Origin: Mycobacterium spongiae
Lineage (GTDB): Bacteria; Actinomycetota; Actinomycetes; Mycobacteriales; Mycobacteriaceae
Length of the DNA: 64,000 nt
Assembly: GCF_018278905.1 (NCBI RefSeq)
Contig: NZ_CP046600.1
Coordinates: forward strand, 3,224,001 to 3,288,000
Direction: 5' to 3'
In this document: in pieces, positions 27,296-38,835 of the stretch
Layout: each line of letters starts with the position of its first letter
How positions within the stretch are numbered: the stretch's first letter is position 1
Made by a program: the position numbers and the translations under genes
The notes under the pieces: model-generated
The model's input: the letters and a program-made list of their open reading frames with translations, nothing else
What the model was told of the DNA's origin: nothing
The model's database searches: none

Positions 27296-28654
27296 CTACA
27301 TGCTCGCGATCAGCCGTTTGACCCGCTCGTCGACCGCCCGGAACGGGTCTTTGCACAGTACGGTGCGCTGCGCTTGGTCGTTGAGCTTGAGATGCACCCA
27401 GTCGACGGTGAAGTCGCGTCCGGCTTCCTGCGCGGCACTGATGAACTCGCCGCGCAGCCTGGCGCGAGTGGTCTGGGGCGGGCGGTCGACGGCATCCGCG
27501 ATCTCTTCGTCGGTGGTGATACGCGCCGCCAGACCCTTACGCTGCAGCAGATCGAACACCCCGCGCCCACGTTTGATGTCGTGATAGGCCAGGTCAAGCT
27601 GCGCGATCTTCGCGTCGGACAGGTCCAAGTCGTAGCGGTCCTGGTAGCGCTGGAACAGTTTGCGCTTGATCACCCAGTCGATTTCGGTGTCGACCTTGGC
27701 GAAGTCCTGGCTTTCGACGGCGTCGAGCTGACGACCCCACAGGTCGACAACCTGCTCGATTTGCGCGTTGGGCTCCCGGGTCTGCAGATGCTCGACGGCG
27801 CGGGTGTAGTACTCCCGTTGGATATCCAATGCGCTGGCCTGACGGCCGCCGGCCAGGCGCACCGGGCGGCGACCAGTGATGTCGTGGCTGACCTCGCGGA
27901 TCGCGCGGATCGGATTGTCCAGAGAGAAGTCGCGAAACGGCACCCCAGCCTCGATCATCTCCAGCACCAACGCCACGGTGCCGACCTTGAGCATGGTGGT
28001 GGTCTCGCACATGTTCGAGTCGCCGACGATGACGTGCAGGCGCCGGTATTTTTCGGCGTCCGCGTGCGGTTCATCGCGGGTGTTGATGATCGGACGGCTG
28101 CGGGTGGTGGCCGAGGAGACACCCTCCCAAATGTGCTCGGCGCGCTGGGAAAGACAGAACGTCGCAGCCTTGGGGGTCTGCAGCACCTTGCCGGCCCCGC
28201 AGATCAACTGGCGGGTGACCAGGAAGGGCAGCAGCACGTCAGAGATCCGGGAAAACTCGCCGGCCCGCACGATCAGGTAATTCTCGTGGCAGCCGTAGGA
28301 GTTACCCGCCGAATCGGTGTTGTTCTTGAACAGGTAGATGTCGCCGCCGATGCCCTCGTCGGCGAGTCGCTGTTCGGCGTCGATGAGCAGATCCTCGAGC
28401 ACCCATTCACCAGCCCGGTCGTGGGTGACCAGCTGCACCAAGCTGTCGCATTCGGCCGTGGCGTACTCGGGATGGCTGCCCACGTCCAGATACAGCCGTG
28501 CGCCGTTGCGCAGAAAAACGTTAGAACTACGTCCCCAGGAAACCACTCGGCGGAAGAGGTACCGGGCCACTTCGTCCGGGCTCAGCCTGCGGTGACCATG
28601 GAACGTGCAGGTGACACCGAACTCCGTCTCGATGCCCATGATTCGGCGCTGCAC
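27296..28654 (-). CDS. pafA: Pup-protein ligase PafA
   Basis: A 452-residue protein from GTG 28654 ([13 protein letters not shown]), exactly the M. tuberculosis length; the open frame extends 58 codons further without family support. It has a glutamine-synthetase-like fold: MGIETEFG with the ATP/Mg-binding Glu, the SHPEYAT segment, [18 protein letters not shown] and [13 protein letters not shown]. It forms an isopeptide bond between the C-terminal Glu of Pup and substrate lysines, using ATP. It leads a same-strand cluster pafA-pafB-pafC-tatA-tatC-helY. Confidence 0.96.
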   Translation of the reverse strand: MQRRIMGIETEFGVTCTFHGHRRLSPDEVARYLFRRVVSWGRSSNVFLRNGARLYLDVGSHPEYATAECDSLVQLVTHDRAGEWVLEDLLIDAEQRLADEGIGGDIYLFKNNTDSAGNSYGCHENYLIVRAGEFSRISDVLLPFLVTRQLICGAGKVLQTPKAATFCLSQRAEHIWEGVSSATTRSRPIINTRDEPHADAEKYRRLHVIVGDSNMCETTTMLKVGTVALVLEMIEAGVPFRDFSLDNPIRAIREVSHDITGRRPVRLAGGRQASALDIQREYYTRAVEHLQTREPNAQIEQVVDLWGRQLDAVESQDFAKVDTEIDWVIKRKLFQRYQDRYDLDLSDAKIAQLDLAYHDIKRGRGVFDLLQRKGLAARITTDEEIADAVDRPPQTTRARLRGEFISAAQEAGRDFTVDWVHLKLNDQAQRTVLCKDPFRAVDERVKRLIASM

Positions 28655-28927
28655 CTCATTGAGGGTACTTGTTGGCTCACCGTCGCGGAGCGCAAGCCGC
28701 GCTAGTTGGACCATATTCGCTAGGTCACCGCCGGACCTCGGTGCGCCCGCGGCGCAATCAAGGCACTGTTCGGTCCCACGCGTTGCGCCTCCGACCACGG
28801 GCTCAAAGGCCGCCAAAACCTGTGACATCGGCGGTAGCGTTAGTGGTTACCGGCCGCGTTGCCGACGGTATATGCCGCCCCAAGTGCTCGGGCAACGCAC
28901 CAGCGGGCGATGTGATGGGAGATCACA

Positions 28928-29221
28928 ATGAAGCACTGCATCGTCGGAGGATTGGCTGTCGTGCTGATGACCGGAGGGCTGATCGACGCGGCGCCGCCGG
29001 CCAACGCCGGATGCCGGTATGGAGGACCCGGCGTGATCAACAAGTGCGATGGACCCATCCAGCCTGACGGCACCTGGCAACGTTGCGTGACATTTGCCAA
29101 CTGGGTGCCTCACGGCGCCAGTTCTCACCTAGTGCCCGTCAAGCAATGCGATGTGCTGGGTCCGAACCATCCCCCTAGGGATATCGCCTTCGCTGACCCG
29201 CCGATGCGCATCGACGACTGA
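28928..29221 (+). CDS. Small secreted CDGP-motif protein
   Basis: A 97-residue protein with a Sec signal peptide cleaved after PANA (residue 27). The 70-residue mature chain has four cysteines (29, 40, 53, 74), which could form two disulfides, and the motif KCDGPIQPDGTWQRC characteristic of a mycobacterial family sometimes called CDGP domain. An AGGAG-like GGGAGAT lies before ATG. It is on the opposite strand between pafA and prcA, where H37Rv has a large mobile/PE-PPE block. Function unknown. Confidence 0.75.
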   Translation: MKHCIVGGLAVVLMTGGLIDAAPPANAGCRYGGPGVINKCDGPIQPDGTWQRCVTFANWVPHGASSHLVPVKQCDVLGPNHPPRDIAFADPPMRIDD

Positions 29222-29375
29222 GCCGCGAACCCCTCGCGAACGGCGAGGTCGCCGACCGCAGTAAGCGCTCAATGCGACCGAGACACAATCGCACCATCGA
29301 CGAGGGGCGCTGCGTGCTGAGGGGACGGATTCCCTAGCGCCGCCGTCGGTGCTGTCGCCACCTGACGACGCATCG

Positions 29376-30170
29376 TCAGCTGTCCGATGCTTTGCCGTCG
29401 GATTTCGAGCCCTTGGATCCGTTGGAATCCTTCGAATCCTTGGAACCTTTCGAACCCTGGGAACCAACCTTTTTCAGCAGCGTCTCCAACGCGGCGCCAC
29501 TGATTCGGCGAAATGCCCGCCGCGGTCGTTTGGCGTCGAGAATGGCAACCTCCAAATTGGAGACACCAAGTGCGGGCTGGTCGCTGCCGTTGGCGCTGCC
29601 GGCGCGCAACGCCTCCATCGCGATCCGAACAGCGTCGGTGAGGTCGGCGTTCTCGGCGTAGGAATCCTTGAGGGCGGTGGCGATCGGCTCGGTGGTGCCG
29701 CCCATCACGACGAAATGCGGCTCGTCGGCGATTGACCCGTCGTAGGTAATGCGGTACAGCTCAGGCGGTTTCGTCTCGCCGTAGTGCGCGACCTCGGCGA
29801 CGCACAATTCGACCTCGTATGGCTTGGCTTGCTCAGTGAAGATGGTGCCGAGGGTCTGCGCGTAGACGTTGGCGAGCTGCCGGCCGGTGACGTCGCGGCG
29901 GTCGTAGGCGTAGCCGCGCGTGTCGGCGAACTGGATCCCGCCGCGCCGCAGATTGTCGAACTCGTTGAACTTGCCCGCGGCCGCAAATCCCACGCGATCG
30001 TAGAGCTCACTGATCTTTTGCAGCGACCGCGATGGGTTCTCGGCGACAAACAACACACCACCGGCATAGGCCAGCGCAACCACGCTCTTGCCCCGCGCGA
30101 TTCCTTTGCGCGCGAGCTCGCTGCGCTCGCGCATCGCCTGTTCGGGCGAGATAAAATACGGGAAGCTCAC
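29376..30170 (-). CDS. prcA: Proteasome alpha subunit PrcA, with extended Ser/Lys tail
   Basis: A 264-residue alpha subunit (M. tuberculosis 248). N-terminal gate sequence [20 protein letters not shown] is conserved, followed by the Ntn-hydrolase fold with [20 protein letters not shown] and [13 protein letters not shown]. It forms the outer seven-membered rings that gate the core and dock Mpa. The C-terminus carries an unusual repeat ([18 protein letters not shown]) encoded by 9-bp-like repeats. It overlaps prcB by ATGA. Confidence 0.95.
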   Translation of the reverse strand: MSFPYFISPEQAMRERSELARKGIARGKSVVALAYAGGVLFVAENPSRSLQKISELYDRVGFAAAGKFNEFDNLRRGGIQFADTRGYAYDRRDVTGRQLANVYAQTLGTIFTEQAKPYEVELCVAEVAHYGETKPPELYRITYDGSIADEPHFVVMGGTTEPIATALKDSYAENADLTDAVRIAMEALRAGSANGSDQPALGVSNLEVAILDAKRPRRAFRRISGAALETLLKKVGSQGSKGSKDSKDSNGSKGSKSDGKASDS

Positions 30171-31045
30171 TTCTCACCGCCGTCTGAGCCCAAAGCGTCT
30201 GCGCCGGAACGGCTTTCGATGATATTGCGGGCCAGTTCGGCGATGCGGCTCTCCGGCACGTCGGCCGCGCCTTCCGCGTCGATAGTGACCGCCGTGGGGA
30301 AGATACCGCGGACTAGGTCCGGCCCGCCGGTGGCAGAGTCGTCGTCAGCGGCGTCGTAGAGCGCCTCCACCGCCACCCGCAGCGCCGTCTCGCCATCGGT
30401 AACCTGCGAGTACAACTTCTTCATCGATGACTTCGCGAAGATCGAACCCGACCCCACCGCCTGGTAACCCTCTTCCTCGATGTTCCAGCCGCCGGCGGCG
30501 TCGAAGGAGACGATGCGACCGGCCGTCTCCGGGTCGGAGGCGCCGAGATCGTAACCTGCTAGCAGCGGCAGCGCCACGAGACCCTGCATTGCGGCCGCCA
30601 GATTGCCGCGCACCATGATCGCAAGCCGGTTGACCTTGCCGGCGAAGGTAAGCGGTACCCCCTCCAGCTTCTCGTAGTGCTCCAACTCGACCGCATAAAG
30701 GCGCGCGAACTCGACTGCGACGGCGGCAGTGCCCGCGATGCCGGTCGCGGTGTAGTCGTCGGTGACATACACCTTGCGGACGTCACGCCCGGCGATCATG
30801 TTGCCCTGTGTCGATCGCCGGTCTCCGGCGATCACAACCCCACCGGGGAACTTCACCGCGACGATCGTGGTGCCGTGCGGCAGATGCCCGCCAGCATCGT
30901 GAGGGTGTGCCCTATCGCCGAGGTTGGCCGGCAACAGCTCCGGCGCCTGGCGGCGCAGGAAATCGGCGAACGATGAGAGGTCTACAGCCGGGGCTGAAGA
31001 CAATGACGGGTTAGTGGGCAGGCGGTCGGGTAACGGCCAGATCAC
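30167..31045 (-). CDS. prcB: Proteasome beta subunit PrcB
   Basis: A 292-residue precursor. The propeptide ends at HLPHG, leaving the catalytic Thr of [20 protein letters not shown] as the new N-terminus. Asp and Lys partners of the Ntn active site ([11 protein letters not shown]) are present. Beta rings carry the proteolytic sites of the 20S core. Its start overlaps pup by ATGA and its stop overlaps prcA by ATGA, a tightly coupled pup-prcB-prcA operon. Confidence 0.96.
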   Translation of the reverse strand: MIWPLPDRLPTNPSLSSAPAVDLSSFADFLRRQAPELLPANLGDRAHPHDAGGHLPHGTTIVAVKFPGGVVIAGDRRSTQGNMIAGRDVRKVYVTDDYTATGIAGTAAVAVEFARLYAVELEHYEKLEGVPLTFAGKVNRLAIMVRGNLAAAMQGLVALPLLAGYDLGASDPETAGRIVSFDAAGGWNIEEEGYQAVGSGSIFAKSSMKKLYSQVTDGETALRVAVEALYDAADDDSATGGPDLVRGIFPTAVTIDAEGAADVPESRIAELARNIIESRSGADALGSDGGEK

Positions 31046-31236
31046 TGTCCGCCCTTTTGGACGTACGCGCGGACAAAGTCCTCAGCGTTCTCCTCAAGGA
31101 CGTCGTCAATCTCGTCGAGCAGATCGTCGGTCTCCTCAGTCAGCTTTTCGCGACGCTCCTGGCCAGCGGCGGTGCTGCCGGTGACGTCGTCATCATCGCC
31201 GCCGCCACCGCCGCGCTTGGTCTGCTCCTGAGCCAT
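31042..31236 (-). CDS. pup: Prokaryotic ubiquitin-like protein Pup
   Basis: A 64-residue protein from [17 protein letters not shown]; an ATG seven codons upstream is less likely because M. tuberculosis Pup is 64 residues. It is disordered, with a central helix ([24 protein letters not shown] region, residues about 28-50) that coils with Mpa and a C-terminus ending in GGQ. The terminal Gln must be deamidated by Dop before PafA can use it. First gene of the pup-prcB-prcA operon. Confidence 0.97.
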   Translation of the reverse strand: MAQEQTKRGGGGGDDDDVTGSTAAGQERREKLTEETDDLLDEIDDVLEENAEDFVRAYVQKGGQ

Positions 31237-31346
31237 CGCAGCCTCCTGCTTCGTCATTGGCCCCGTTTAACGGCCGCGCGTCTACACGCCCGCCGGTCTA
31301 CATCCACCCTACCGGTCACCTCCGGCGGCTCCCTGCTTAAGGGTGA

Positions 31347-32843
31347 TCAGCTGGTCAGTTGCTCGACCAGCTCGACGGCACTGTCCACCGAGTCCAGCAG
31401 TGCCCCGACATGCGCTTTACTACCACGCAGCGGTTCCAATGTGGGGATGCGGACCAGCGAGTCACCACCCAAGTCGAAGATCACTGAATCCCAGCTAGCT
31501 GCGGCGATATCGGCCCCGAACCGACGCAAGCATTCACCACGGAAGTAAGCGCGGGTGTCCGCCGGGGGGTTGTCCACCGCGCTGAGCACCTGGTGTTCAT
31601 TGACCAGACGCTTCATCGAACCACGGGCAACCAGCCGGTTGTAGAGGCCTTTATCCAGTCGCACATCCGAATACTGCAGGTCAACGAGGTGCAGCCGGGG
31701 CGCCGACCAGCTGAGGTTCTCCCGCTGCCGGAAGCCCTCCAGCAATCGCAGTTTGGCCGGCCAATCCAGCAGCTCGGCGCAGTCCATCGGGTCGCGCTCA
31801 AGCTGGTCGAGCACATGCGCCCAGGTCTCGACGATGTGGGCGGCTCGGGGGTCTGGGTCGCGGCTGTCCACCAACTTGGCCACTCTGTCGAGGTAAATCC
31901 GCTGCAGCGCAAGGCCAGTCAGTTCGCGACCGTCGACCAGAGCCACGGTTGCTCGCAGCGTTGGATCGCGGCTGATCGCGTGGACCGCGTGCACGGGGCG
32001 CGCCAACGCCAGGTCGGTGAGATCGATTCCTTCTTCGATCAGGTCGAGTACCAGTGCCGTGGCGCCCAGCTTCAGGTAGGTCGACGTCTCGGCAAGGTTG
32101 GCATCCCCGATGATGACGTGCAGCCTGCGATACCTGTCGGCGTCGGCATGCGGTTCGTCGCGGGTGTTGATGATGCCCCGCTTCAGCGTGGTCTCCAGCC
32201 CAACCTCGACCTCGATGTAGTCGGAGCGTTGCGATAGCTGGAAGCCGGGCTCGTCACCAGCCGGCCCGATGCCGACCCGGCCGGAGCCCGTGACCACCTG
32301 CCGAGACACCAAGAAGGAGGTCAGCCCCGCAATGATGGCCGAAAACGGCGTCTGCCGGGACATGAGGTAGTTCTCGTGCGACCCGTAGGAGGCGCCTTTG
32401 CCATCGACGTTGTTCTTGTAAAGCTGCAGCTTGACCGCTCCGGGCACGCTGGAGACATGTCGGGCGGCGGCCTCCATCACCCGCTCTCCGGCCTTGTCCC
32501 AGATCACCGCGTCGAGGGGATCGGTGCACTCGGGCGCGGAGTACTCCGGGTGCGCATGATCGACATAGAGCCGCGCCCCGTTGGTCAAGATCATGTTGGC
32601 TGCGCCGACCTCGTCGGCATCCACTACCGGCGGCGGGCCGGCCGAGCGGCTCAGATCGAATCCCCGGGCATCCCGCAGCGGCGATTCGACCTCGTAGTCC
32701 CAGCGAGTGCGTTTGGCGCGCTGAATGCCGGCGGCCGCGGCGTAGGCCAGCACCGCCTGCGTCGAAGTGAGGATCGGGTTGGCGGTCGGGTCCGACGGCG
32801 ACGAAATGCCGTACTCGACCTCCGTTCCGATAATCCGTTGCAT
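31347..32843 (-). CDS. dop: Deamidase/depupylase Dop
   Basis: A 498-residue homologue of PafA (M. tuberculosis Dop 502). It begins [19 protein letters not shown] with the nucleotide/Mg-binding Glu, followed by [27 protein letters not shown] and [16 protein letters not shown]. It converts the C-terminal Gln of Pup to Glu and removes Pup from substrates. It is upstream of pup on the same strand. Three tandem 57-bp repeats end 15 bp before its ATG and must lie in its leader or promoter. Confidence 0.96.
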   Translation of the reverse strand: MQRIIGTEVEYGISSPSDPTANPILTSTQAVLAYAAAAGIQRAKRTRWDYEVESPLRDARGFDLSRSAGPPPVVDADEVGAANMILTNGARLYVDHAHPEYSAPECTDPLDAVIWDKAGERVMEAAARHVSSVPGAVKLQLYKNNVDGKGASYGSHENYLMSRQTPFSAIIAGLTSFLVSRQVVTGSGRVGIGPAGDEPGFQLSQRSDYIEVEVGLETTLKRGIINTRDEPHADADRYRRLHVIIGDANLAETSTYLKLGATALVLDLIEEGIDLTDLALARPVHAVHAISRDPTLRATVALVDGRELTGLALQRIYLDRVAKLVDSRDPDPRAAHIVETWAHVLDQLERDPMDCAELLDWPAKLRLLEGFRQRENLSWSAPRLHLVDLQYSDVRLDKGLYNRLVARGSMKRLVNEHQVLSAVDNPPADTRAYFRGECLRRFGADIAAASWDSVIFDLGGDSLVRIPTLEPLRGSKAHVGALLDSVDSAVELVEQLTS

Positions 32844-32857
32844 GCCCCAAAGCCTAG

Positions 32858-33040
32858 GCCCGGCGACGATGCGGACCACTTGGGGTCCGCTGAGAAGCCG
32901 GGCAATCAGGCCCCGCCCGGCGACGATGCGGACCACTTGGGGTCCGCTGAGAAGCGGGCACAACAACCCAAGCCCGGCGACGATGCGGACCACTTGGGGT
33001 CCGCTGAGGAGCGGGCCCAACAACCCAAGCCCGGCGACCC
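32858..33040. repeat. 3.2 tandem copies of a 57-bp unit before dop
   Basis: Units start at 32858, 32915, 32972 and 33029 (partial), spaced exactly 57 bp. Each contains GCCCGGCGACGATGCGGACC, then CACTTGGGGTCCGC, so GCGGACC and GGTCCGC form a 7-bp hairpin. Units differ by a few bases near the end. The array is in the leader of dop and adjacent to the promoter of the divergent Rv2113 homologue. It resembles a VNTR/MIRU locus. Confidence 0.85.
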
Positions 33041-33094
33041 CCCCAACCTTCCGGCCGGGCTCCTCAGCGCGGCCGCTATTAGGGTTGAGCTGGC

Positions 33095-34279
33095 ATGAAT
33101 CCTTCCGCCCGCCGCGCGCTGGCACGCCGAGAAACATCGGGTGCCGGGGCAGAAACGTGGTTCCTCCAGCAGGGCCTGCCCGCGGTGCTGTCCAGGCGCG
33201 CCCGGTGGCGACGGGTGTGGCCACGTTCGGCGCCGGTACTGGCGGCATATGCGGCGCTGCACTGCTGGGCACTGCCGATTCCGCTGATCACCGGCGGCGA
33301 CGAGATCGTCATCGACGGACAACCCACACCACGCGAGTGGGTCCTACTCACCCTCATCGCGCTGGCCCCGGTGCTGATCGCGTTGGTCGGCTGGATAGTG
33401 TCCCGAATCTCCGACAACCGGAAACGGTCGATTGCGGCAACCGTCGCGGTCAGCGTTGTGGCGGTCATCTTGATTGTCGACACGTCAGTGACCCATGTGC
33501 CAGATGCGGCAGCCGCCGCAGTGTTGGTACTGCTGCTGACCGGAACCGGTGTCGGGTCGATCGTCGGCTGGTCGATGCGCATGACCCTGTCGCATCTGGC
33601 GACAATTGGCGCTCTAGCGATTCGGGCGTTGCCGGTTGTTCTGCTGACCACCTTGGTGTTCTTCAACAGCAACATCTGGCTGATGGCCTCGACGATCAGC
33701 GCGGCACGGTTGGGCTTGGCCATTACTTTTTTGGTGGGCATCGCGGGCGCATTCGTCGTCTCGGCCACCATCGAGCGGGTCAGGCCGATGCTGCGGGAGC
33801 CCACTGCGCCGCCCTCGGATTGCCAGCAGCTGGCCGATACCCCGTTCGCCGCCATGCCGGATTCGCCGAGCAGCCCGCCACTGACCAAAGCCGAGCGGGC
33901 CAACGTCGTCTTCGTGCTCGCGGCCCACCAAATTGCGCAAATCCTGGTGGTGGCGGCGCTGACCGCGACGATTTACATCATCCTCGGGCTCATCGTGCTG
34001 AGTCCAGAGCTGCTGGGCGAATGGAGCCACAACACCTCCGGCAACACCACTGTGCTGGCCCTGACCGTTCCCGTACCGGACTCGCTAGTACATCTGTGCC
34101 TTTTCCTCGGCGCATTGACGTTCATGTACATCAGCGCCCGCGCGCTTGGCGACGCCGAATACCGCGAAACATTTGTCGATCCACTGATCGACGACCTGCG
34201 CGTCACCCTGATCGCGCGCAACCGCTATCGCACCAGCATCGCGAGCAGCGGTGTTGACGCGGATCACACGAGTGATTAA
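33095..34279 (+). CDS. Multi-pass membrane protein (Rv2113 homologue)
   Basis: A 394-residue protein (Rv2113 is 397 as I recall) with about seven to eight transmembrane helices, such as [40 protein letters not shown] and [20 protein letters not shown]. The N-terminus is basic and cytoplasmic. A hydrophilic loop with Pro and acidic residues lies near residues 230-270. No transporter motif is recognised. It diverges from dop and overlaps the next gene by 8 bp. Confidence 0.78.
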   Translation: MNPSARRALARRETSGAGAETWFLQQGLPAVLSRRARWRRVWPRSAPVLAAYAALHCWALPIPLITGGDEIVIDGQPTPREWVLLTLIALAPVLIALVGWIVSRISDNRKRSIAATVAVSVVAVILIVDTSVTHVPDAAAAAVLVLLLTGTGVGSIVGWSMRMTLSHLATIGALAIRALPVVLLTTLVFFNSNIWLMASTISAARLGLAITFLVGIAGAFVVSATIERVRPMLREPTAPPSDCQQLADTPFAAMPDSPSSPPLTKAERANVVFVLAAHQIAQILVVAALTATIYIILGLIVLSPELLGEWSHNTSGNTTVLALTVPVPDSLVHLCLFLGALTFMYISARALGDAEYRETFVDPLIDDLRVTLIARNRYRTSIASSGVDADHTSD

Positions 34280-34913
34280 TTTCACCCTGGTGTCCGCTCC
34301 CGAACAGGTAACCGGCTTGTCCGGGAAGCGTTATGGCGAAGTGCTCCTGGTAACTCCCGGCGAGGCGGGACCCCAGGCGACGGTCTACAACAGCTTCCCG
34401 CTCAACGAATGCCCCGACGAGTTGTGGTCGGCGCTCGATCCGCAGGCGCTGGCCACCGAACATGGTGCGGCCGCGGCCCTACTTAACGGTCCGCGGTACT
34501 GGCTGATGAACGGCATCGCCAAGGCGGCGCCGGGACCGTCGGTGACCAAGAACTTCGGCGGTATCGAGATGCAGCAACAGGCCACTGTCCTGCTGTCGTC
34601 GATGGATCCCGCGCCGTACACCGTCAACCAGGTCAGCCGCAACGCCGTCTTCATCTTCGACGCCGGGGAGGAGATCTACGAACTCCAGGATCCCAAGGGA
34701 AAGCGCTGGGTGATGCAGACCTGGAGTCAGATCGTGGATCCCAACCTGTCACGAGCCGACCTTCCGAAGCTGGCCGACCGGCTCGACCTGCCTGCGGGGT
34801 GGTCCTACCACACGCGAGTGCTCACCAGCGAGCTACGCGTGGACACCACGAGCCGCGCCGCCAAGGTGTTGCAAGACGACCTCACCAACAGCTATTCGCA
34901 GGCGACCGACTGA
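34272..34913 (+). CDS. Conserved protein (Rv2114 homologue)
   Basis: A 213-residue soluble protein from GTG 34272 ([15 protein letters not shown]), overlapping the end of the membrane-protein gene; a start at 34251 is open. Segments ATVYNSFPLNECPDE, YWLMNGIAKA and WVMQTWSQIVDPNL are well conserved. The pattern GEEIYELQDPKGKRWVMQTW suggests a beta-rich domain. Probably co-transcribed with the membrane protein. It converges with mpa. I do not recognise a named function. Confidence 0.75.
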   Translation: MINFTLVSAPEQVTGLSGKRYGEVLLVTPGEAGPQATVYNSFPLNECPDELWSALDPQALATEHGAAAALLNGPRYWLMNGIAKAAPGPSVTKNFGGIEMQQQATVLLSSMDPAPYTVNQVSRNAVFIFDAGEEIYELQDPKGKRWVMQTWSQIVDPNLSRADLPKLADRLDLPAGWSYHTRVLTSELRVDTTSRAAKVLQDDLTNSYSQATD

Positions 34914-34931
34914 CTGGGCGGTAGTGGCCGC

Positions 34932-36761
34932 TTAGAGGTATTGGCCGAGGTTGGACTCGGTGTCGATAGCCCGGCTGGCACTCGAACTCTTGCCAGTGAC
35001 CAGCGTGCGGATGTACACGATCCGCTCGCCCTTCTTGCCCGAGATCCGCGCCCAGTCGTCGGGGTTGGTGGTGTTCGGAAGGTCCTCGTTCTCGGCGAAC
35101 TCGTCCACGATCGAGTCGAGCAGATGCTGAATACGCAGGCCCGGTTGCCCGGTCTCCAGCACCGACTTGATGGCGTTTTTCTTCGCCCGGTCGACGACGT
35201 TTTGGATCATCGCCCCCGAGTTGAAGTCCTTGAAGTACATGACTTCCTTGTCACCGTTGGCGTAGGTGACCTCTAGGAACCGGTTGTCGTCGATCTCGGC
35301 GTACATCCGGTCGACAACCTTCTCAATCATTGCCTTGATGCAGGCCGTACGGTCACCGTCGAACTCAGCAAGGTCGTCGGCATGCACCGGCAGGGACTCC
35401 GTCAGGTACTTGGAGTAAATGTCCTGCGCAGCTTCGGCGTCCGGCCGCTCGATCTTGATCTTCACGTCGAGGCGACCCGGCCGCAGAATCGCCGGATCGA
35501 TCATGTCCTCACGGTTGGAGGCACCGATCACGATGACGTTCTCGAGCCCCTCCACCCCATCGATCTCGCTAAGCAGCTGAGGAACGACAGTCGTTTCGAC
35601 GTCCGAGGAGACTCCGGTACCGCGGGTGCGGAAGATCGAGTCCATCTCGTCGAAGAAGACGATCACGGGCGTGCCTTCGGAGGCCTTCTCCCGAGCTCGC
35701 TGGAAGATGAGCCGGATGTGGCGCTCGGTCTCGCCGACGAACTTGTTCAGCAACTCGGGGCCCTTGATGTTGAGGAAGTACGACTTCGCCTCACGGGCGT
35801 CGTCACCGCGAACCTCGGCCATCTTCTTGGCCAGCGAATTGGCCACCGCTTTGGCGATCAGCGTCTTGCCGCAGCCGGGTGGCCCGTAGAGCAGCACACC
35901 CTTGGGCGGTCGCAGCGCGTACTCCCGGTACAACTCCTTGTGCAGGAACGGCAGCTCGACGGCGTCGCGAATCTGCTCGATCTGGCGCGTCAGACCGCCG
36001 ATGTCCTGGTAGCTGACATCAGGCACCTCTTCGAGAACAAGGTCCTCGACCTCAGCCTTGGGGATCCGCTCGAAGGCATAGCCAGCTTTGGTGTCGACCA
36101 GCAAGGAGTCGCCGGGGCGAAGCTTGCGCGGCTTGGAGTCGTCGTTGAGGGCGTCGGGGACGCCCTCGGGCAAGTCCTCGGCGACCAGCGGCTCGGCCAG
36201 CCAAACGATGCGTTCTTCGTCGGCGTGGCCGACGACCAGCGCCCGATGGCCGTCAGCCAGGATCTCGCGCAAGGTGGATATCTCACCAACCGACTCGAAG
36301 GTGCCGGCCTCGACGACAGTGAGGGCCTCGTTAAGCCGGACCGTTTGCCCTTTCCTGAGCGACCCGATGTCGATGTTGGGCGAGCACGTCAGTCGCATCT
36401 TGCGACCTGAGGTGAACACATCGACCGTTTCGTCATCGTGGGTGGACAGCAGCACCCCATAGCCGCTCGGCGGCTGGCCCAGCCGGTCGACCTCCTCACG
36501 CAGTGCCAGTAGTTGTTGCCGGGCTTCTTTAAGAGTTTCCATTAATTTGGAATTGCGGGCGGCAAGGGAGTCGATGCGGGCTTCGAGTTGATGGACGTCG
36601 CGAGCGGAGCGTGCCGAGCCATGTTGCGCGACGGCGTTGTCGAGCTGCTCGCGCAGGACCGCAGCTTCGCGGCGCAGCTGTTCGAGTTCGGTGGCATCGT
36701 CGCTGGACAGGGGGTTGTGACGGGGGGCACCGAATGCTTCAGAACGCTCCGACTCACCCAT
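34932..36761 (-). CDS. mpa: Mycobacterial proteasome ATPase Mpa (ARC)
   Basis: A 609-residue AAA+ unfoldase, the same length as M. tuberculosis Mpa. N-terminal coiled coil (about residues 22-80, [18 protein letters not shown]) that captures Pup, two OB domains (about 95-245), then the AAA domain with Walker A GPPGCGKT, Walker [13 protein letters not shown] and arginine region LRPGRLD. The last residues GQYL insert between alpha subunits of the proteasome to open the gate. It is encoded separately from pup-prcBA and diverges from lppK. Confidence 0.97.
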   Translation of the reverse strand: MGESERSEAFGAPRHNPLSSDDATELEQLRREAAVLREQLDNAVAQHGSARSARDVHQLEARIDSLAARNSKLMETLKEARQQLLALREEVDRLGQPPSGYGVLLSTHDDETVDVFTSGRKMRLTCSPNIDIGSLRKGQTVRLNEALTVVEAGTFESVGEISTLREILADGHRALVVGHADEERIVWLAEPLVAEDLPEGVPDALNDDSKPRKLRPGDSLLVDTKAGYAFERIPKAEVEDLVLEEVPDVSYQDIGGLTRQIEQIRDAVELPFLHKELYREYALRPPKGVLLYGPPGCGKTLIAKAVANSLAKKMAEVRGDDAREAKSYFLNIKGPELLNKFVGETERHIRLIFQRAREKASEGTPVIVFFDEMDSIFRTRGTGVSSDVETTVVPQLLSEIDGVEGLENVIVIGASNREDMIDPAILRPGRLDVKIKIERPDAEAAQDIYSKYLTESLPVHADDLAEFDGDRTACIKAMIEKVVDRMYAEIDDNRFLEVTYANGDKEVMYFKDFNSGAMIQNVVDRAKKNAIKSVLETGQPGLRIQHLLDSIVDEFAENEDLPNTTNPDDWARISGKKGERIVYIRTLVTGKSSSASRAIDTESNLGQYL

Positions 36762-37007
36762 GCTGCGCTCCTTTCCTACGCCGACAACGGCGCGGCGGAT
36801 ATATCAACGCTACCGGCGATTGGCGCTTGATGTGTGGAGTCAAATGCCCTCGAAGGGCTCTAAAAAGTTACAAGTTGTGTCGCGCTGGTAACCTCACGTG
36901 ACAGCCGGGCCGATCGACTGGGCCTCGAAAGGACCACGTGACCACACAATCCCCCGCCGCCGGCGTAGCAGCGCCGCAGCCGCTCGCGTAGTCCAGATTA
37001 CCGCTGG

Positions 37008-37580
37008 ATGCATCGTCACATCTCGACAACCCTGGGTGCCGGCGCCATCGTGGCCACGCTAGGACTCGTGGGGTGCTCGCATGACGAGTCCGGCACTACG
37101 TCGTCAGCAGCATCATCATCATCGTCGTCGCCGGCTGTCCAGGCAGTACCGCCGCCCACCGCAACCACGCGTGCGGAGCCACCCGCCACTGCGCTACCCC
37201 CGCCCGAAGCACTCACCGGCGTACTCTCCCGGCTCGCCGATCCGGCCGTGCCGGGCACCGACAAGGTGCGCCTCATCGAAGGCGCAACTCCGGAGAACGC
37301 AACCGCGCTGGACGAGTTCGCCATCGCGCTGCGGGACAACGGCGACCTGCCGATCACGGTCACCGCGAACGACGTCGCTTGGGCGGACCGGAAGCCATCC
37401 AACGTGATGGCCACCGTCACCATTGCCACCGCCGCCCCGGACAGCCGCGACTTCACCTTCCCGATGGAGTTCACCCCCTTCCAAGGGGGCTGGCAGCTAT
37501 CCCGGGAAACCGCGGACATGCTGCTCGCCCTCGGCAACTCACCCGAAGACTCCAGCCCGTCTCCAGAACCGCCCGGCTGA
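37008..37580 (+). CDS. lppK: Lipoprotein LppK
   Basis: A 190-residue lipoprotein (Rv2116, 189). Signal peptide with lipobox GLVGC, Cys23. A Ser-rich and Pro-rich linker (23-65) leads to a domain with [20 protein letters not shown] and [20 protein letters not shown], like mycobacterial low-molecular-weight antigen MTB12-type folds. Divergent from mpa by about 245 bp. Followed 6 bp later by the Rv2117 homologue. Confidence 0.88.
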   Translation: MHRHISTTLGAGAIVATLGLVGCSHDESGTTSSAASSSSSSPAVQAVPPPTATTRAEPPATALPPPEALTGVLSRLADPAVPGTDKVRLIEGATPENATALDEFAIALRDNGDLPITVTANDVAWADRKPSNVMATVTIATAAPDSRDFTFPMEFTPFQGGWQLSRETADMLLALGNSPEDSSPSPEPPG

Positions 37581-37586
37581 TTGCGG

Positions 37587-37880
37587 ATGTGGATCGGTTG
37601 GCTCGAATTCGATGTGCTGCTAGGCGACGTGCGATCACTCAAACAAAAGCGGTCGGTGATCCGGCCCCTGGTCGCGGAATTGCGGCGCAAGTTCAGCGTC
37701 TCGGCCGCTGAGACGGGCTCACTCGATCTGTACCGACGTGCGGGTATCGGTGTGGCGGTCGTGTCCGGTGACCGCACGCACGCGGTAGACGTTCTCGACT
37801 CAGCAGAACGCCTGGTCGCCGCGCACCCGGAATTCGAGTTGCTGTCAGTGGGCCGCGGACTGCGCCGCAGCGACGACTGA
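37587..37880 (+). CDS. DUF503 family protein (Rv2117 homologue)
   Basis: A 97-residue protein from ATG 37587, six bases after the lppK stop, the same length as Rv2117. WIGWLEFDVLLGDVRSLKQK and SVIRPLVAELRRKFSVSAAE are the YlxP/DUF503 signature; in other bacteria this small ferredoxin-like fold protein is linked to translation or ribosome-associated genes. Co-transcribed with lppK. Role unknown. Confidence 0.85.
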   Translation: MWIGWLEFDVLLGDVRSLKQKRSVIRPLVAELRRKFSVSAAETGSLDLYRRAGIGVAVVSGDRTHAVDVLDSAERLVAAHPEFELLSVGRGLRRSDD

Positions 37881-37898
37881 CGGCTCCCAGATGTGCGC

Positions 37899-38822
<924 letters not shown>

Positions 38823-38835
38823 CTAGGCTGCGGTA

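Noticed and set aside
27374..28705. 443-codon open frame on the plus strand opposite pafA
   Set aside because: It is an antisense shadow of pafA with no family resemblance; high-GC codon structure keeps it open.
28655..28828. N-terminal extension of PafA upstream of GTG 28654
   Set aside because: PafA from GTG 28654 has exactly the M. tuberculosis length and start; the extension shows no conserved sequence.
32858..33040. CRISPR array
   Set aside because: Units are contiguous 57-bp repeats without unique spacers and no cas genes are present.
32767..34257. Plus-strand open frame through the 57-bp repeats and the Rv2113 homologue
   Set aside because: Read in a different frame from the membrane-protein gene; its repeats reflect only the tandem DNA units.
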